DNA of 7,429 bases, taken from positions 1 to 7,429 of the forward strand of contig JAUIJW010000116.1 of assembly GCA_030431085.1 (NCBI GenBank). The letters are read 5' to 3'. This document shows positions 1 to 7,193 of this stretch, one piece after another. The DNA is from Bacteroidia bacterium. GTDB lineage: Bacteria > Bacteroidota > Bacteroidia > Flavobacteriales > Flavobacteriaceae. The position numbers were made by a program, and so were the translations under genes. Positions within the stretch are counted from its first letter, which is position 1. Each line of letters opens with the position of its first letter. The notes beneath the pieces were generated by a model. The model saw nothing but the letters and a program-made list of their open reading frames with translations. It searched no databases and was not told the DNA's origin.

Positions 1-2
1 AA

Positions 3-398
3 AAAACCAATACTGAAAACTTTATGCATTACTCCGACAACTACGCCATGTTTACTAAAGGTCAAGTATCACGCATGGTAGCCGCATTACACGGCGCAGC
101 ACGTAAAACTTTGTGGAGCAATAATAACTTAATTGCTACAGGTTTAGAGGACTTGACCAGTAATGCCGATCACCCTTGGGACGGTTCCGGTGTTGATATC
201 GAACCACAAGGCACAATTATTCAAGAAGTAAATAATATTTCTGCACAAAAAGGCGAAATCAAGAATTATCAAACCAATGTTCCTGCCGGAACAGAAGCCA
301 TTGCTTTTTATCGTAAACATCATTACATAACCATCCCAAATTATGGCCCATATATAAATATTGAAAATAGTGTTTGCTTTAAAAAATTACTGGATTAA
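3..398 (+). CDS. M43-type (cytophagalysin/pappalysin-like) zinc metalloprotease, C-terminal part, 5' truncated
   Basis: The reading frame is open from the left edge through the ATG at 24, so that ATG is probably an internal methionine and the gene starts outside the window. The visible residues read NFMHYSD, then AMFTKGQVSRM, then RKTLWSNNNLIATG. This matches the Met-turn and the helix after it in M43 metzincin proteases, usually NFMDYS...MFT.GQ..RM...L. The catalytic HExxHxxGxxH would lie upstream and cannot be seen. M43 enzymes of this phylum are normally secreted or lipid-anchored endopeptidases. About 85 residues follow the Met-turn helix. They contain a single Cys near the end and no glycine-rich type IX secretion C-terminal signal, so outer-membrane or lipoprotein export is more likely than T9SS (inference). 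The Cys often found just after the Met-turn is absent. The stop overlaps the stop of the facing M1 peptidase gene. The family call is fairly sure; substrate unknown. Confidence 0.8.
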   Translation, partial: KTNTENFMHYSDNYAMFTKGQVSRMVAALHGAARKTLWSNNNLIATGLEDLTSNADHPWDGSGVDIEPQGTIIQEVNNISAQKGEIKNYQTNVPAGTEAIAFYRKHHYITIPNYGPYINIENSVCFKKLLD

Positions 399-2965
399 AG
401 TGATTCTGATACAATAACTTGATATCGGGTTAAAGGATCTGTCGCTTGCAAAATTTTTGAAACCAACTGCGGATTTAAGTTTTTGTGTTGTTCTAAAAAA
501 GTATCTAAAATATTTTTGGCTTCAGCAGAATTGTACAATCCAATTGTATTATTTAACCAGGCCGTTGGAAAGAAAATATCACCAGTTCTTTGAATTTCAT
601 CAATTAATTCTAAACTCAACGGTAAGTATTCAATAGCCTCCTTTTGCCTTAATGGATGATGTATATAATAACACGCGGTGGCTACCCAGTTTTCTCTTGC
701 TCTATTCTTTTCTTCAGAAAATGCATTAAAAAATGCTTTGCGCTCTTCATTGTTCGGTGATAAAGCTGAACTGATAAATTCAAACCTGCGCAATCTATCT
801 TTATTAAAAATATTTTGTTTAGCTGTTTTTAGAATTAGCTCGGTATTTTGATGTTTATATAGTGCTAAATTCATTGCTATTTGAGTATATTGATCTTGGT
901 TTAATTCCAGATTATCAATAACAATATTTTTTTGCCATATGTTATACAATCTATTCAGGTCTTGACCTTTATAGGCCATTGAAGAATATAAACCAAAAAT
1001 TGCCTTTTTCAATTTAGAATTACTTTTAGACATTAATCTATCCCAAAGAATCTTGTTAATTTTCGGCAACCATATATTCCTTTGATCTTGATCTAAATAA
1101 TGCCAAAACATATTCTTAACATTACTGGTAATGGCATATAAAACCATTTCACTTTTTTCGTTTTCAAGTCCGTTAACAAATGATTGCATAACCACTTGGC
1201 TATTTAACCTACCTCCCACTGCATTTTCAAAAATATTGATATAATTTTGCGCTCTACTTACCTCATTTTCTACATTATAATTCTTTAGAGTTAGCTGTTT
1301 TGACATTGGAAAAACGCCATATCCTAATCCATCACTATTGAAGATAATATCATTAGGTCTGCTATATCCATTAAAAACTTTAAGTTTTACTTTTTTATCA
1401 TCCAATTCTACCATTTTCTCTACCACCGAATCCTTATAAATTAATTTGATGCTAAATTTTTGTGGCCACACTTTATCTGAACCATCTTCAGCCTTCTGGC
1501 TTAGGCTAAATGCAGCAATTCTATCTTCTTTGTTCAGTTTTATCTGATAGCTAAAAATAGGCCTACTCGATTGATTAACCCATGTCTCACTCCATCGGTG
1601 TAAATCTTCATCCGTATATCCATCTAAAATACTTATCAAATCATGCCAACTTGCATTACTGTGCGCATACTTTTTTAAATAATCTTGTAAACCCTGCTTG
1701 AATTGCGATTTCCCTAGAACCAGTTCTAACTGCCTCATCATAATAGGTGCTTTATCATAAATTATTCTCCCATAAAGAGTTCCGGCGTTGTTCAAATTCT
1801 CTAAAGGTTGTTTAATAGGGTGTGTTCCTTGGGTTCTATCTACACTGTAAGCCGCAGGATAATGGCCTAATAAAAATTGAAGTTGGTGATTTACCTCTGG
1901 AAAACTGGGGTTTACTATTTTATCTGCCATAAAATTGGCAAACACTTCCTTTAACCATACGTCGTCAAACCATTTCATGGTTACCAAATTACCAAACCAC
2001 ATATGAGCCGTTTCATGTGCAATTAACTTAGCTCTATTCAACTGTTGATTGGTCGATGCGCTTTGATCTAAAAACAAGCTTGACGACCTATATTGTACGG
2101 CTCCAATATGTTCCATACCACCGTATTGAAACCCAGGAATAGCCACAAAATCAAACTTTTGAAATGGAAAATCAACCGTAGTATATTTTTCTAAATAATC
2201 TAACGATTCTTCATGTAGTTTAAAAATTGGGTCTATACTTTTACCAATTTTTACTGAATCTGTTTCTCTGTGCAATAATAGATGGTTCCCTCTCTGTTCT
2301 TTTTTAAAAATACCCGTGACAAAAGAAAACAAATAGGTGCTCATTAAATCAGATAAAGCAAAAGAATGTTTTATCCCTTTGGCTGTTTCTTGCCGATGAA
2401 CAATACTAGAACTGCTTAAAACCTTCCAATCTTTTGGTGTAGTTAAGTGTAAGAGAAACTTCGCCTTTATATCAGGTTGGTCAAAGCAGGGAAATAATGT
2501 TCTAGCTCTATCTGGTACTAATAGCGTATACAAATAGTCTTGATTTCTATTAAGTGATAAATCACCAGCCTGAAAAGATATTTCTATACGATTATCTCCA
2601 GCTTGTAGCTTATCATTAGGAATTATGATATGCTCATTATTCTGTTTTACAGCAATATCTTTTCCAGCTATTTTAACCTTAACGGAATGTTCATGATTAG
2701 GCTTAAAATCTAACACCAATGACTGCGCCGTACTGACTAAAGTAGCATTTAAAATAAGTTTGGCTTCAATAGGTCGAGAATGGTCTCGTGGAATAATAAA
2801 ATCAAGTTCATAACTAACAGATTTTACCTGCTGTTTTCTATCTTTAGCTAAGGCAAAAGGGACGCCATGATCTATTATTCTTTTCGTATCGTTAGCACAA
2901 CCCCATATTAATACACTCATAAAATATACGAGTATACACCTACCAGCACCGAGTTGATTTATCAT
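395..2965 (-). CDS. M1 family zinc aminopeptidase, lipoprotein
   Basis: The 856-residue protein is a gluzincin that should remove N-terminal residues from peptides. The N-terminus has a hydrophobic stretch ending in LIWGC, so Cys23 is the likely lipidated residue and the enzyme is probably anchored in the periplasm or outer membrane. The N-terminal beta domain carries the family mark FPCFDQPD (about 158-165). The exopeptidase loop is GGMEH at 282-286, where the classical form is GAMEN. The zinc site is complete: H317-E318-T-A-H321, followed after 18 residues by E340 (in WLKEVFANF). Tyr403 (in IIYDKAP) sits where the transition-state tyrosine belongs. A long helical C-terminal region follows, as usual for the family. 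The gene begins 8 bp after the preceding lipoprotein gene, so the two are almost certainly co-transcribed. No Shine-Dalgarno is seen. It should be catalytically active; specificity cannot be read from sequence. Confidence 0.95.
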   Translation of the reverse strand: MINQLGAGRCILVYFMSVLIWGCANDTKRIIDHGVPFALAKDRKQQVKSVSYELDFIIPRDHSRPIEAKLILNATLVSTAQSLVLDFKPNHEHSVKVKIAGKDIAVKQNNEHIIIPNDKLQAGDNRIEISFQAGDLSLNRNQDYLYTLLVPDRARTLFPCFDQPDIKAKFLLHLTTPKDWKVLSSSSIVHRQETAKGIKHSFALSDLMSTYLFSFVTGIFKKEQRGNHLLLHRETDSVKIGKSIDPIFKLHEESLDYLEKYTTVDFPFQKFDFVAIPGFQYGGMEHIGAVQYRSSSLFLDQSASTNQQLNRAKLIAHETAHMWFGNLVTMKWFDDVWLKEVFANFMADKIVNPSFPEVNHQLQFLLGHYPAAYSVDRTQGTHPIKQPLENLNNAGTLYGRIIYDKAPIMMRQLELVLGKSQFKQGLQDYLKKYAHSNASWHDLISILDGYTDEDLHRWSETWVNQSSRPIFSYQIKLNKEDRIAAFSLSQKAEDGSDKVWPQKFSIKLIYKDSVVEKMVELDDKKVKLKVFNGYSRPNDIIFNSDGLGYGVFPMSKQLTLKNYNVENEVSRAQNYINIFENAVGGRLNSQVVMQSFVNGLENEKSEMVLYAITSNVKNMFWHYLDQDQRNIWLPKINKILWDRLMSKSNSKLKKAIFGLYSSMAYKGQDLNRLYNIWQKNIVIDNLELNQDQYTQIAMNLALYKHQNTELILKTAKQNIFNKDRLRRFEFISSALSPNNEERKAFFNAFSEEKNRARENWVATACYYIHHPLRQKEAIEYLPLSLELIDEIQRTGDIFFPTAWLNNTIGLYNSAEAKNILDTFLEQHKNLNPQLVSKILQATDPLTRYQVIVSESL

Positions 2966-2973
2966 ATCATCTA

Positions 2974-3747
2974 TTATCTAGCAGACCAAACCTCTTCTAT
3001 AGGCTTACCTTTACTGCTTAGCCCTTTATGATGCCATTGACCGTCTTCTATGTCATACTCAAAACTCAACGATGCTCCTACTCTTGTACTGTCTCTTGAG
3101 AAAAATTCAATATTCTCTGTGTATTTACCATCTTCGGCTTTATAAGTACCCCCACCTGTTCCGAAGAAATCGCCAGTTTCTGTATTATAGGCAATCCACT
3201 GAAATCTTGTATCTGATAGTATTTTCATTGTCTTTCGCGGTCCGATATCATTAATATCTTTCACCACTAATTCTTCTCCTCTTTTTCTACCTGTAATGAG
3301 CCATGGATGGGCCAAAACACCTGTATTGCCTTGATCAATTCTACTCCACACTTTATTTTCTCCAGCAAACGACAATTTATCACCCAACCATTTTATTTTA
3401 ACAGCTGCCGACTTACCTACTATATTAGGATTAGATGAATTGAATTCTGTAACTGATTTAAAGGTATCATTAACCACTTCATAAGACCCTCCAAAGGTTT
3501 TAACAAATCTTTTTTGCTCCAAATCGAAATAGGTTGTAGCAAAATAACCATCCATAACAATGGCAACTACATTAATTGTATGTCCTTTAGAATCAACATA
3601 TTCATTAAACCAGGCGCCTTCCATTTTATTCTCACTTGGCATACTGTTTTCAACAACATTGTTTGCCTGTACTTCCTTTTTTTGGTTTTTTTGACATGAC
3701 CAACCAATAAAAACTAAACTAAAAATGAACAAGTATATTTTTTTCAT
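2974..3747 (-). CDS. Lipoprotein with two lipocalin-like domain copies (Bacteroidota 'membrane or secreted protein' type)
   Basis: This is a 257-residue exported protein of unknown function. The N-terminus (MKK, hydrophobic stretch, then GWSC) is a lipoprotein signal with Cys18 as the modified residue. A Lys/Gln/Asn/Glu-rich linker to about residue 42 follows. The rest is two copies of one beta-rich domain, about 44-136 and 147-257. At a constant offset of 113 residues one can align D66/D179, F69/F182, GGSY (86-89)/GGTY (199-202), EFNS (101-104)/EFFS (214-217) and VG (110-111)/VG (223-224). Both copies end in VWS. The motifs resemble the DUF4488/lipocalin-like proteins common in Bacteroidota (recognition from memory, not a search). 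It lies 8 bp upstream of the M1 peptidase gene and probably shares its transcript and its location in the envelope. A binding or accessory role is only a guess. The ATG at 3747 is the first residue of a good signal peptide, which supports this start. Confidence 0.85.
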   Translation of the reverse strand: MKKIYLFIFSLVFIGWSCQKNQKKEVQANNVVENSMPSENKMEGAWFNEYVDSKGHTINVVAIVMDGYFATTYFDLEQKRFVKTFGGSYEVVNDTFKSVTEFNSSNPNIVGKSAAVKIKWLGDKLSFAGENKVWSRIDQGNTGVLAHPWLITGRKRGEELVVKDINDIGPRKTMKILSDTRFQWIAYNTETGDFFGTGGGTYKAEDGKYTENIEFFSRDSTRVGASLSFEYDIEDGQWHHKGLSSKGKPIEEVWSAR

Positions 3748-3806
3748 AATCTTATAATTTTAAGTGTAAAAAACGACCCCAATTTATAAAAAAATCGGTT
3801 AATTAA

Positions 3807-3829
3807 AATGATTGATATTCCCAATCATT
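3807..3829 (-). terminator. Inverted repeat, possible weak terminator or operator
   Basis: Perfect 8-bp arms AATGATTG (3807-3814) and CAATCATT (3822-3829) flank a 7-nt loop, 12 bp past the stop of the TspO gene. On the minus strand the hairpin is followed by a short T run and then, further on, seven Ts (complement of 3788-3794). That fits a weak intrinsic terminator for the isomerase-TspO transcript. The stem is AT-rich (two GC pairs out of eight) and the main T run is not immediately next to it. A protein-binding palindrome ahead of the lipoprotein gene is equally possible. Confidence 0.35.
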
Positions 3830-3841
3830 AACTCAGGTTGA

Positions 3842-4300
3842 CTAGTGATTTAGCAAAATATATCCATTTAATGAAGTAGCTATCAGTAGCCATATAAAAT
3901 AAGGCCATAATAAATAGCTATAAGGCTTTATTTTTTGATGATAGTATTTTATAAAAAAACCTAATAAAATTGTTAGGGCAAGAATGACAATAAATCCTAT
4001 TAATACTTGTTGATAATAAAAAAATACTGGATTCCATGACACATTAAGCACCCATTGAATGGCAAATAATATTACAAAACGTGATTTATTTGAAACTTTA
4101 TGCCAGCCATATGCCATAAATATTGAAAAACTGATCATAATGACAGTCCAGGCTACACCAAACATCCAACCAGGTGGTGTCCAAGGTGCTTTATTTAAAT
4201 TAGCATACCATTGTGAGTTTACACCATCGTTTGTAAAAATGCTACCAATACCCAGGGCTCCAAAATTGATTATCAAAAAAATAACAACTCTATAAATCAT
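3842..4300 (-). CDS. tspO: TspO/MBR family membrane protein (tryptophan-rich sensory protein)
   Basis: This small integral membrane protein has about five transmembrane helices and is 152 residues from the chosen ATG. TspO proteins bind porphyrins and sterol-like ligands and are linked to stress and tetrapyrrole control in bacteria (family knowledge). The first loop and start of helix 2 show the signature WYANLNKAPWTPPGW (W31, P39, W40, P42, P43, W45), then F47 and W51. Helix 3-4 has LNVSWNPVFF (N86, W89), and the last helix has LWPYFIWLLIATSLNGYILLN (P133, W137, A141, N145), all positions typical of the family. Length is normal. An in-frame TTG at 4318 would add six residues. The ATG at 4300 is preferred because it is the standard codon and the protein starts directly with helix 1; neither has a Shine-Dalgarno. 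The gene follows the isomerase gene by 24 bp (or 6 bp with the TTG), so the two are probably one operon. No photolyase or carotenoid gene, a frequent tspO neighbour, is present. Confidence 0.93.
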   Translation of the reverse strand: MIYRVVIFLIINFGALGIGSIFTNDGVNSQWYANLNKAPWTPPGWMFGVAWTVIMISFSIFMAYGWHKVSNKSRFVILFAIQWVLNVSWNPVFFYYQQVLIGFIVILALTILLGFFIKYYHQKIKPYSYLLWPYFIWLLIATSLNGYILLNH

Positions 4301-4324
4301 TCTATTTTTTTTGATCAAACCATT

Positions 4325-5161
4325 CTATTTTAGGTTTTTTAAATATGTTATACTTAAGGGGATTTGGTGCAATACTTTCGAAGATTCGTCTTCAATAAAC
4401 AAGTATTTTATTCCTATTTTTTTGGCCTGAGATACTACCCCGGCTATATCAACTTGCCCGGTACCTAATACCACATTATTTTCCACATCTGTTTTCCCGG
4501 TATGATTTATACCTACATTTTTTTTACAGTCTTTAAGGTGCATTAATTTAAACTTTTTTGGATATTTTTTTAACCATTCTACTGGGTTTTCACCAGGCAG
4601 TGCAAACCAGAATACATCCATTTCAAAATCAAAATAATCCGCATTCTGAATCATGTAATCCATAATTGTTTCATTTTTATAAGGTTTGAACTCATACCCA
4701 TGAGGATGATACGCCAAAGTAACCCCTTCACCTTTAAATATTTTACCAGCAGTATTGAAGACTTCAAGTGCTTTTTGAGCATCTTCTACAGTAAAATTAG
4801 ATTCTTGATGTGGAATCCAAAAACAAACCATAAATTTGGCTCCATATGCTTTGGCTCGCTCTAAAGCTTTTCTTGGCTCATTTTTTAGCTCTTCAAAAGA
4901 AGCACTGGTGCTTACCATTTCGAGTCCATACTTTTTTAATAACTTTTTGTATGCATCGAAGGTATACCCTTGTGTACCATCATTCCCATCTTCAACTTTG
5001 GTAATACCCCATGACTGAATCTTAGCGAAGGTACTGGGTACATCTTTTTTAAACTCATTTCTTAAACTATAAAGTTGTAACCCTATTTCTTGAGCAGATG
5101 TTGGTAATGCTATCATAACTAATAACACCACCATTGTTTTTCTAATTAATGAATATAACAT
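4325..5161 (-). CDS. Exported sugar phosphate isomerase/epimerase-like TIM barrel (AP endonuclease 2 fold)
   Basis: The 278-residue protein has a signal peptide (hydrophobic core about 10-19, cleavage likely after TSA, before Gln24), so it should act in the periplasm. The mature part is a xylose-isomerase-like TIM barrel: QLYSLR (29-34) on the first strand, LAYHPHGYEF with H152, H154 and E157, FEMDVFW with D182, LMHLKD with H208, GTGQVDI (233-239) and LFIEDE with E257. E157, D182, H208 and E257 sit about where the metal ligands of related epimerases lie (inference). The family includes hydroxypyruvate isomerase, IolE and sugar epimerases. In Bacteroidota, exported members often act on sugars or sugar derivatives, but the substrate here is unknown. 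An in-frame TTG at 5176 adds five residues; ATG at 5161 is preferred. It is the first gene of the minus-strand block, and tspO follows closely. No sugar transporter or glycosidase lies next to it. Confidence 0.9.
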   Translation of the reverse strand: MLYSLIRKTMVVLLVMIALPTSAQEIGLQLYSLRNEFKKDVPSTFAKIQSWGITKVEDGNDGTQGYTFDAYKKLLKKYGLEMVSTSASFEELKNEPRKALERAKAYGAKFMVCFWIPHQESNFTVEDAQKALEVFNTAGKIFKGEGVTLAYHPHGYEFKPYKNETIMDYMIQNADYFDFEMDVFWFALPGENPVEWLKKYPKKFKLMHLKDCKKNVGINHTGKTDVENNVVLGTGQVDIAGVVSQAKKIGIKYLFIEDESSKVLHQIPLSITYLKNLK

Positions 5162-5441
5162 AATGATTGATTTCAAAGGGTTTAAGATAATAATGTTTCT
5201 TGATAAAATGATGATTAACCGCCTAAACTACTGTATTTTTACTTGATTTTGTATTTTTAATTTAATAAAGTAACCCGTAAACAACCTATTGAGTGAAATC
5301 TTTCCCTACTTACACCGAAAAAAACTATGTCACCATTTAAGAAATAACGATGATTCTAAATTATTACATTTAAAACCCATATTTTCATAGTCATCAGAAT
5401 CAATAATATTATCCCTAACCACATTAACCCTTATTCCCCTC
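5162..5441. other. Divergent intergenic region
   Basis: These 280 bp lie between the start of the isomerase gene (minus) and the start of the ABC exporter (plus), so promoters for both should be here. No good match to the Bacteroidota promoter pair (TTTG, then TAnnTTTG) was found on either strand. The nearest sequences are one-mismatch forms, such as TAGTTTAG read on the minus strand around 5224-5231, without a convincing upstream element. No coding frame, RNA gene or strong hairpin was seen. The AT-rich repeat at 5232-5259 is listed separately. Confidence 0.6.
5232..5259. repeat. 10-bp direct repeat with 18-bp spacing
   Basis: The word TGTATTTTTA occurs at 5232-5241 and again at 5250-5259, separated by CTTGATTT. 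It lies in the divergent region about 70 bp from the isomerase start and 180 bp from the exporter start. It could be a paired regulator site or a chance product of AT-rich DNA. The TATTTTTA core differs by one base from the TAnnTTTG promoter form. Confidence 0.4.
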
Positions 5442-7193
5442 ATGTCAAAACCAATTAATCAACATAAAAAAGTTAGCATTGGCCAAGCCTTTAAAACAAT
5501 TATTTGGCCTCGAAGGCGCTTGGTTACTTTAGGTTTAATCTTAATCATTATAAGTCGTTTAGCAAGTTTAGTTCTACCTGGAGCAAGCAAATTTTTAATT
5601 GATAATGTCATTGCCAATAAAGATATGACCATGCTTAGAACTTTAATTTTAATTGTGATAACAGCCATAGTTACACAAGCGGTAACCTCTTTTTTACTTA
5701 CAAGATTACTCAGTGTAGAAGCTCAACATCTTATTTCAAAGCTTAGAGCTCAAGTTCAAAAACATATACTGGCTTTGCCTATTAGTTATTTTGATAATAC
5801 TAAATCTGGGGCTTTAGTATCGAGAATTATGACAGATGTAGAAGGTGTTAGAAACCTTGTAGGTACTGGATTAGTACAATTGGTAGGTGGTGTTTTAACC
5901 TCTGTAATTTCACTGATATTATTGATTAGAATTAGCCCAATTATGACCCTATACGTATTAGTACCCGTTGCCATTTTTGCCATCATAGCACTCAAAGCTT
6001 TTGGCTATATTCGACCCATATTTAAAACCAGAGGTAAAATTAATGCAGAGGTTACTGGCAGGCTAAATGAAACTTTAGGTGGTATTAGAGTTATTAAAGG
6101 GTTTAATGCAGAGCTGCAAGAACAACTGGTTTTTGAAAAAGGCGTTGAGAAACTATTTCAAAATGTCAAAAAAAGTTTAACCTCCACAGCTCTTATTACC
6201 AGTTCTGCTACCTTTTTACTTGGACTAGCTACTGCCGGCATAATGGGCATTGGTGGTTATCTTATTATGCAAAACCAACTTACCTTTGGTGAATTTTTAT
6301 CTTTCACGCTGTATTTAGGGTTTATGATAGCTCCCATTGTACAAATGAGTAATATTGGTTCACAACTTACAGAAGCTTTTGCTGGATTAGATCGTACGGA
6401 AGAAATTATGCAAACTCTTACAGAAGATGACGATCTTAATAGAATTGTTGAACTACAACAAATAGAAGGGCATATTGCTTTCGATAAGGTTGACTTTGCC
6501 TATAATGACGATAACAATGTACTCCATCAAATTAGCTTTAAGGCCCCAAAAGGCTCAGTAACGGCCTTGGTAGGGTCTTCTGGGTCTGGGAAATCGACCA
6601 TCGCAGGTTTGGCTGCCACTTTTCTCAACCCCAAATCTGGGCTTATTACAATTGACGGTATTGATATTACTACCGTAAAACTAAATAGCTATAGAAAACA
6701 TCTAGGTGTTGTGCTTCAAGATGAATTTTTATTCGAGGGTTCTATTAGAGACAATATTATGTTTGCGAGGCCTAGCGCCAACGAGAGTCAATTACAAGCC
6801 GCTGTCAATGCAGCCTATGTTAATGAGTTTACAGATCGTTTCGATCAAGGATTGGACACCCTTATCGGGGAAAGAGGAGTAAAACTATCTGGCGGACAAC
6901 GGCAACGTATTGCAATAGCAAGAGCTATTTTAGCTGATCCTAAGATTATTATTCTTGATGAAGCGACATCGAATTTAGATACCGAAAGTGAAACCTTAAT
7001 ACAACAGAGTTTATCTAAATTAATGCAAGGCAGAACTACTTTAGTTATCGCCCACCGTTTAAGCACAATCCGTAAAGCAGATCAAATTTTAGTAATAGAA
7101 AATGGCACCATTGCAGAAAGAGGTAATCACGATACTTTAATCGCTAAAAAGGGAAGGTATTTTGACCTTTACACCTACCAAGCTAAAATTTAA
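5442..7193 (+). CDS. ABC exporter half-transporter, fused membrane and ATPase domains (MsbA/LmrA type)
   Basis: The 583-residue protein should work as a homodimer, or with a partner, pumping lipids, drugs or peptides out across the inner membrane. The N-terminal membrane domain (to about 310) has six likely helices, near 27-46, 63-88, 140-160, 166-186, 250-275 and 284-302. The ATPase domain has every key element: A-loop Tyr354, Walker A GSSGSGKST (378-386, Lys384), Q-loop Gln426, signature LSGGQ (482-486), Walker B IIILDE (Asp506, Glu507), D-loop SNLD (510-513) and switch His538. An active ATPase is therefore expected. Length is normal for this family (about 570-600). There is no N-terminal C39 peptidase domain and no membrane-fusion protein or second half-transporter in the window, which argues against a bacteriocin or type I secretion role. 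The start at 5442 fits the family; no Shine-Dalgarno is visible. It is transcribed away from the minus-strand block. Substrate unknown; a lipid A flippase role is possible but not shown. Confidence 0.95.
   Translation: MSKPINQHKKVSIGQAFKTIIWPRRRLVTLGLILIIISRLASLVLPGASKFLIDNVIANKDMTMLRTLILIVITAIVTQAVTSFLLTRLLSVEAQHLISKLRAQVQKHILALPISYFDNTKSGALVSRIMTDVEGVRNLVGTGLVQLVGGVLTSVISLILLIRISPIMTLYVLVPVAIFAIIALKAFGYIRPIFKTRGKINAEVTGRLNETLGGIRVIKGFNAELQEQLVFEKGVEKLFQNVKKSLTSTALITSSATFLLGLATAGIMGIGGYLIMQNQLTFGEFLSFTLYLGFMIAPIVQMSNIGSQLTEAFAGLDRTEEIMQTLTEDDDLNRIVELQQIEGHIAFDKVDFAYNDDNNVLHQISFKAPKGSVTALVGSSGSGKSTIAGLAATFLNPKSGLITIDGIDITTVKLNSYRKHLGVVLQDEFLFEGSIRDNIMFARPSANESQLQAAVNAAYVNEFTDRFDQGLDTLIGERGVKLSGGQRQRIAIARAILADPKIIILDEATSNLDTESETLIQQSLSKLMQGRTTLVIAHRLSTIRKADQILVIENGTIAERGNHDTLIAKKGRYFDLYTYQAKI

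Noticed and set aside
3072..3254. Plus-strand open frame of 60 codons inside the lipoprotein gene
   Set aside because: It is antisense to a well-supported gene, has biased Leu/Tyr/Arg content and matches no known protein type; a shadow frame.
3514..3699. Plus-strand open frame of 61 codons with a hydrophobic end, antisense to the lipoprotein gene
   Set aside because: The hydrophobic stretch is the complement of the signal-peptide region of the real gene; no independent support.
4059..4295. Plus-strand open frame of 78 codons antisense to tspO
   Set aside because: It lies wholly within tspO, which has clear family motifs; the frame has no recognisable features.
5162..5171. The word AATGATTGAT, shared with the inverted repeat at 3807-3816
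   Set aside because: A single 10-mer shared between two AT-rich sites, without the second arm, is too weak to call a common operator.
5352..5401. Inverted repeat GATTCT/AGAATC before the exporter gene
   Set aside because: A 6-7 bp stem with a loop near 40 nt is expected by chance in DNA of this composition.
6845..7066. Minus-strand open frame of 73 codons within the exporter ATPase domain
   Set aside because: It is antisense to the conserved signature and Walker B region, where coding constraint readily leaves open frames on the other strand.
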